Assembly: GCF_004348115.1 (NCBI RefSeq) | Contig: NZ_QPFB01000001.1 | Coordinates: 2,868,028-2,932,027, forward strand | DNA from: Stenotrophomonas sp. ATCM1_4 | GTDB lineage: Bacteria > Pseudomonadota > Gammaproteobacteria > Xanthomonadales > Xanthomonadaceae | Direction of reading: 5' to 3' | DNA length: 64,000 nucleotides | Shown: positions 63,083 through 64,000 of the stretch, in pieces | How positions within the stretch are numbered: position 1 is the stretch's first letter | Layout of the letters: the number at the start of each line of letters is the position of its first letter | The notes under the pieces: model-generated | What the model saw: only the letters and a program-made list of their open reading frames with translations | Databases searched by the model: none | What the model was told of the DNA's origin: nothing | Made by a program: the position numbers and the translations under genes

Positions 63083-64000
63083 CAGTACGCCGCCTTCATC
63101 GACAGGACCGCCGGCAGGGTGCGCAGCAGGATGAAGATGTCCAAGCCCAGCGACCAGTTCTCGATATAGGCCAGGTCGTACTCCACGCGCTTCTGGATCT
63201 TCTCCAGCGTGTCGGTCTCGCCGCGATAGCCATGCACCTGCGCCAACCCGGTGATGCCGGGCTTGACCTTGTGCCGGGCCACGTAATCGGCCACGGCCTC
63301 CTCGAACGGAATGTCGGCCGCCTTGGTCGCGGTGGCATGCGGGCGTGGGCCCACCATCGACATGCTGCCGGCCAGCACGTTGAACAGCTGCGGCAGCTCG
63401 TCGATGCTGCTCTTGCGGATGAAGCGTCCGACCCGGGTCACGCGCGGGTCGCCGGCGCGGGTCTGCACCGCGGCGTCCATGTCGCGCTGGTCGTGGTACA
63501 TCGAGCGGAACTTGTAGACCTCGATCAGCTGCTGGTTGTAGCCGTAGCGGCGCTGCCGGAACAGTACCGGCCCGCGCGAATCCAGCTTGATCAGCGCCGC
63601 CACCAGCACCATCAGCGGTGACAGCAACAGCAGCGCCAGCGACGCCAGCACCAGGTCCTCGGCACGCTTGTAGGCCGGCGCCCAGCCCTGCAGCGGCGGC
63701 TCGGACACCACCAGCATCGGCACGTCGGAGATCTCGGCCACGCGCGGCAGCGCGTAGTTGAAGGCCTGCATCTCCGGCACCAGGAACACCTCCACCGGCA
63801 TCTTGCGCAGCAGCGCGACGTAGTGGTGGTTGCGGCTTTCGGCGCTGGCCGGCAGCGCCATCAGCACCTGGTCGACCTCGTTGGCGCGGATCAGCTGCTC
63901 CAGCAACGCGAAGTTGCCGATCAGCTGCGGGCGCAGGCTGGAGTCGATGCGGTCCGGCGCGCGGTCATCGATGAAGCCCAGCAGGCCGGAGCTGATGTCC
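63082..64000 (-). CDS. Undecaprenyl-phosphate sugar phosphotransferase (GumD/WcaJ type), start beyond right edge
   Basis: This PHPT enzyme moves a sugar phosphate to undecaprenyl phosphate and begins exopolysaccharide synthesis. The visible 306 residues reach the stop; the N-terminal membrane part lies past the right edge. The last membrane segment and catalytic domain show [53 protein letters not shown] and [16 protein letters not shown], as in WcaJ and GumD. The stop overlaps the next ATG by TGATG. It heads the visible part of the EPS operon. Confidence 0.94.
   Translation of the reverse strand, partial: DISSGLLGFIDDRAPDRIDSSLRPQLIGNFALLEQLIRANEVDQVLMALPASAESRNHHYVALLRKMPVEVFLVPEMQAFNYALPRVAEISDVPMLVVSEPPLQGWAPAYKRAEDLVLASLALLLLSPLMVLVAALIKLDSRGPVLFRQRRYGYNQQLIEVYKFRSMYHDQRDMDAAVQTRAGDPRVTRVGRFIRKSSIDELPQLFNVLAGSMSMVGPRPHATATKAADIPFEEAVADYVARHKVKPGITGLAQVHGYRGETDTLEKIQKRVEYDLAYIENWSLGLDIFILLRTLPAVLSMKAAY

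Overview
The window is about 64 kb of GC-rich gammaproteobacterial chromosome, best matched to Xanthomonadaceae and most likely Stenotrophomonas or a close relative. The clues are an SMF-1-like chaperone-usher fimbrial locus, an Ax21-family secreted protein, a dcw cluster with FtsL and PBP3, MurE with the meso-DAP DNPR motif, and xanthan-like (Gum-type) polysaccharide genes. The genus is inferred from gene content; no rRNA lies in the window. The typical GTAG-headed SMAG repeats of S. maltophilia were not noticed, which may point to another species.

Layout. (1) 1-12.8 kb, minus strand: division and cell wall (dcw) operon mraZ-rsmH-ftsL-ftsI-murE-murF-mraY-ftsW-murG-murC-ftsQ-ftsA, with stop/start overlaps at most junctions, a sigma70-type promoter carrying MraZ-like repeats, and a perfect DnaA box upstream. 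ddl, usually between murC and ftsQ, is absent. (2) 13.1-20.3 kb: an NRDE/TANGO2-like protein, RNase P RNA, an orphan protein, divergent rsmI and lpoA, then yraN, a YdjM-like membrane protein and a GlcD-like flavoprotein. (3) 20.3-22.9 kb, minus strand: a conservon-like module of two Roadblock/LC7 proteins, a 318-residue unknown and an MglA-like GTPase with a degenerate G4 motif. (4) 23.0-32.8 kb: riboflavin genes (ribE-ribBA-ribH-nusB-thiL) behind an FMN riboswitch, separated from ribD by the Ax21-like gene and a REPIN-like repeat pair, plus nrdR and glyA. (5) 33.0-40.1 kb: a two-partner secretion pair, TpsB and a 1791-residue TpsA adhesin. (6) 40.2-45.0 kb: RcnB-like protein, ettA, NCS2 purine permease, DUF3667-like membrane protein. 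(7) 45.0-50.9 kb: chaperone-usher fimbriae. (8) 50.9-64 kb, minus strand: an exopolysaccharide operon with a priming transferase, a rhamnosyltransferase-like GT2, OPX export protein, Wzc/GumC-like copolymerase, three GT4 enzymes, a PslG-like lipoprotein hydrolase, Wzy-like polymerase, acyltransferase and MVF-type flippase.

Regions 5, 7 and 8 together form a surface and biofilm segment of two adhesin systems and one EPS pathway. Both adhesin loci carry a CRP/Clp-type palindrome upstream (32867-32882 and 50425-50440), which suggests shared control. The least described item is the Roadblock-GTPase module; the degenerate GTP cyclohydrolase half of RibBA, the shrunken kinase domain of the polysaccharide copolymerase and the 16-codon minicistron between murG and murC also stand out.
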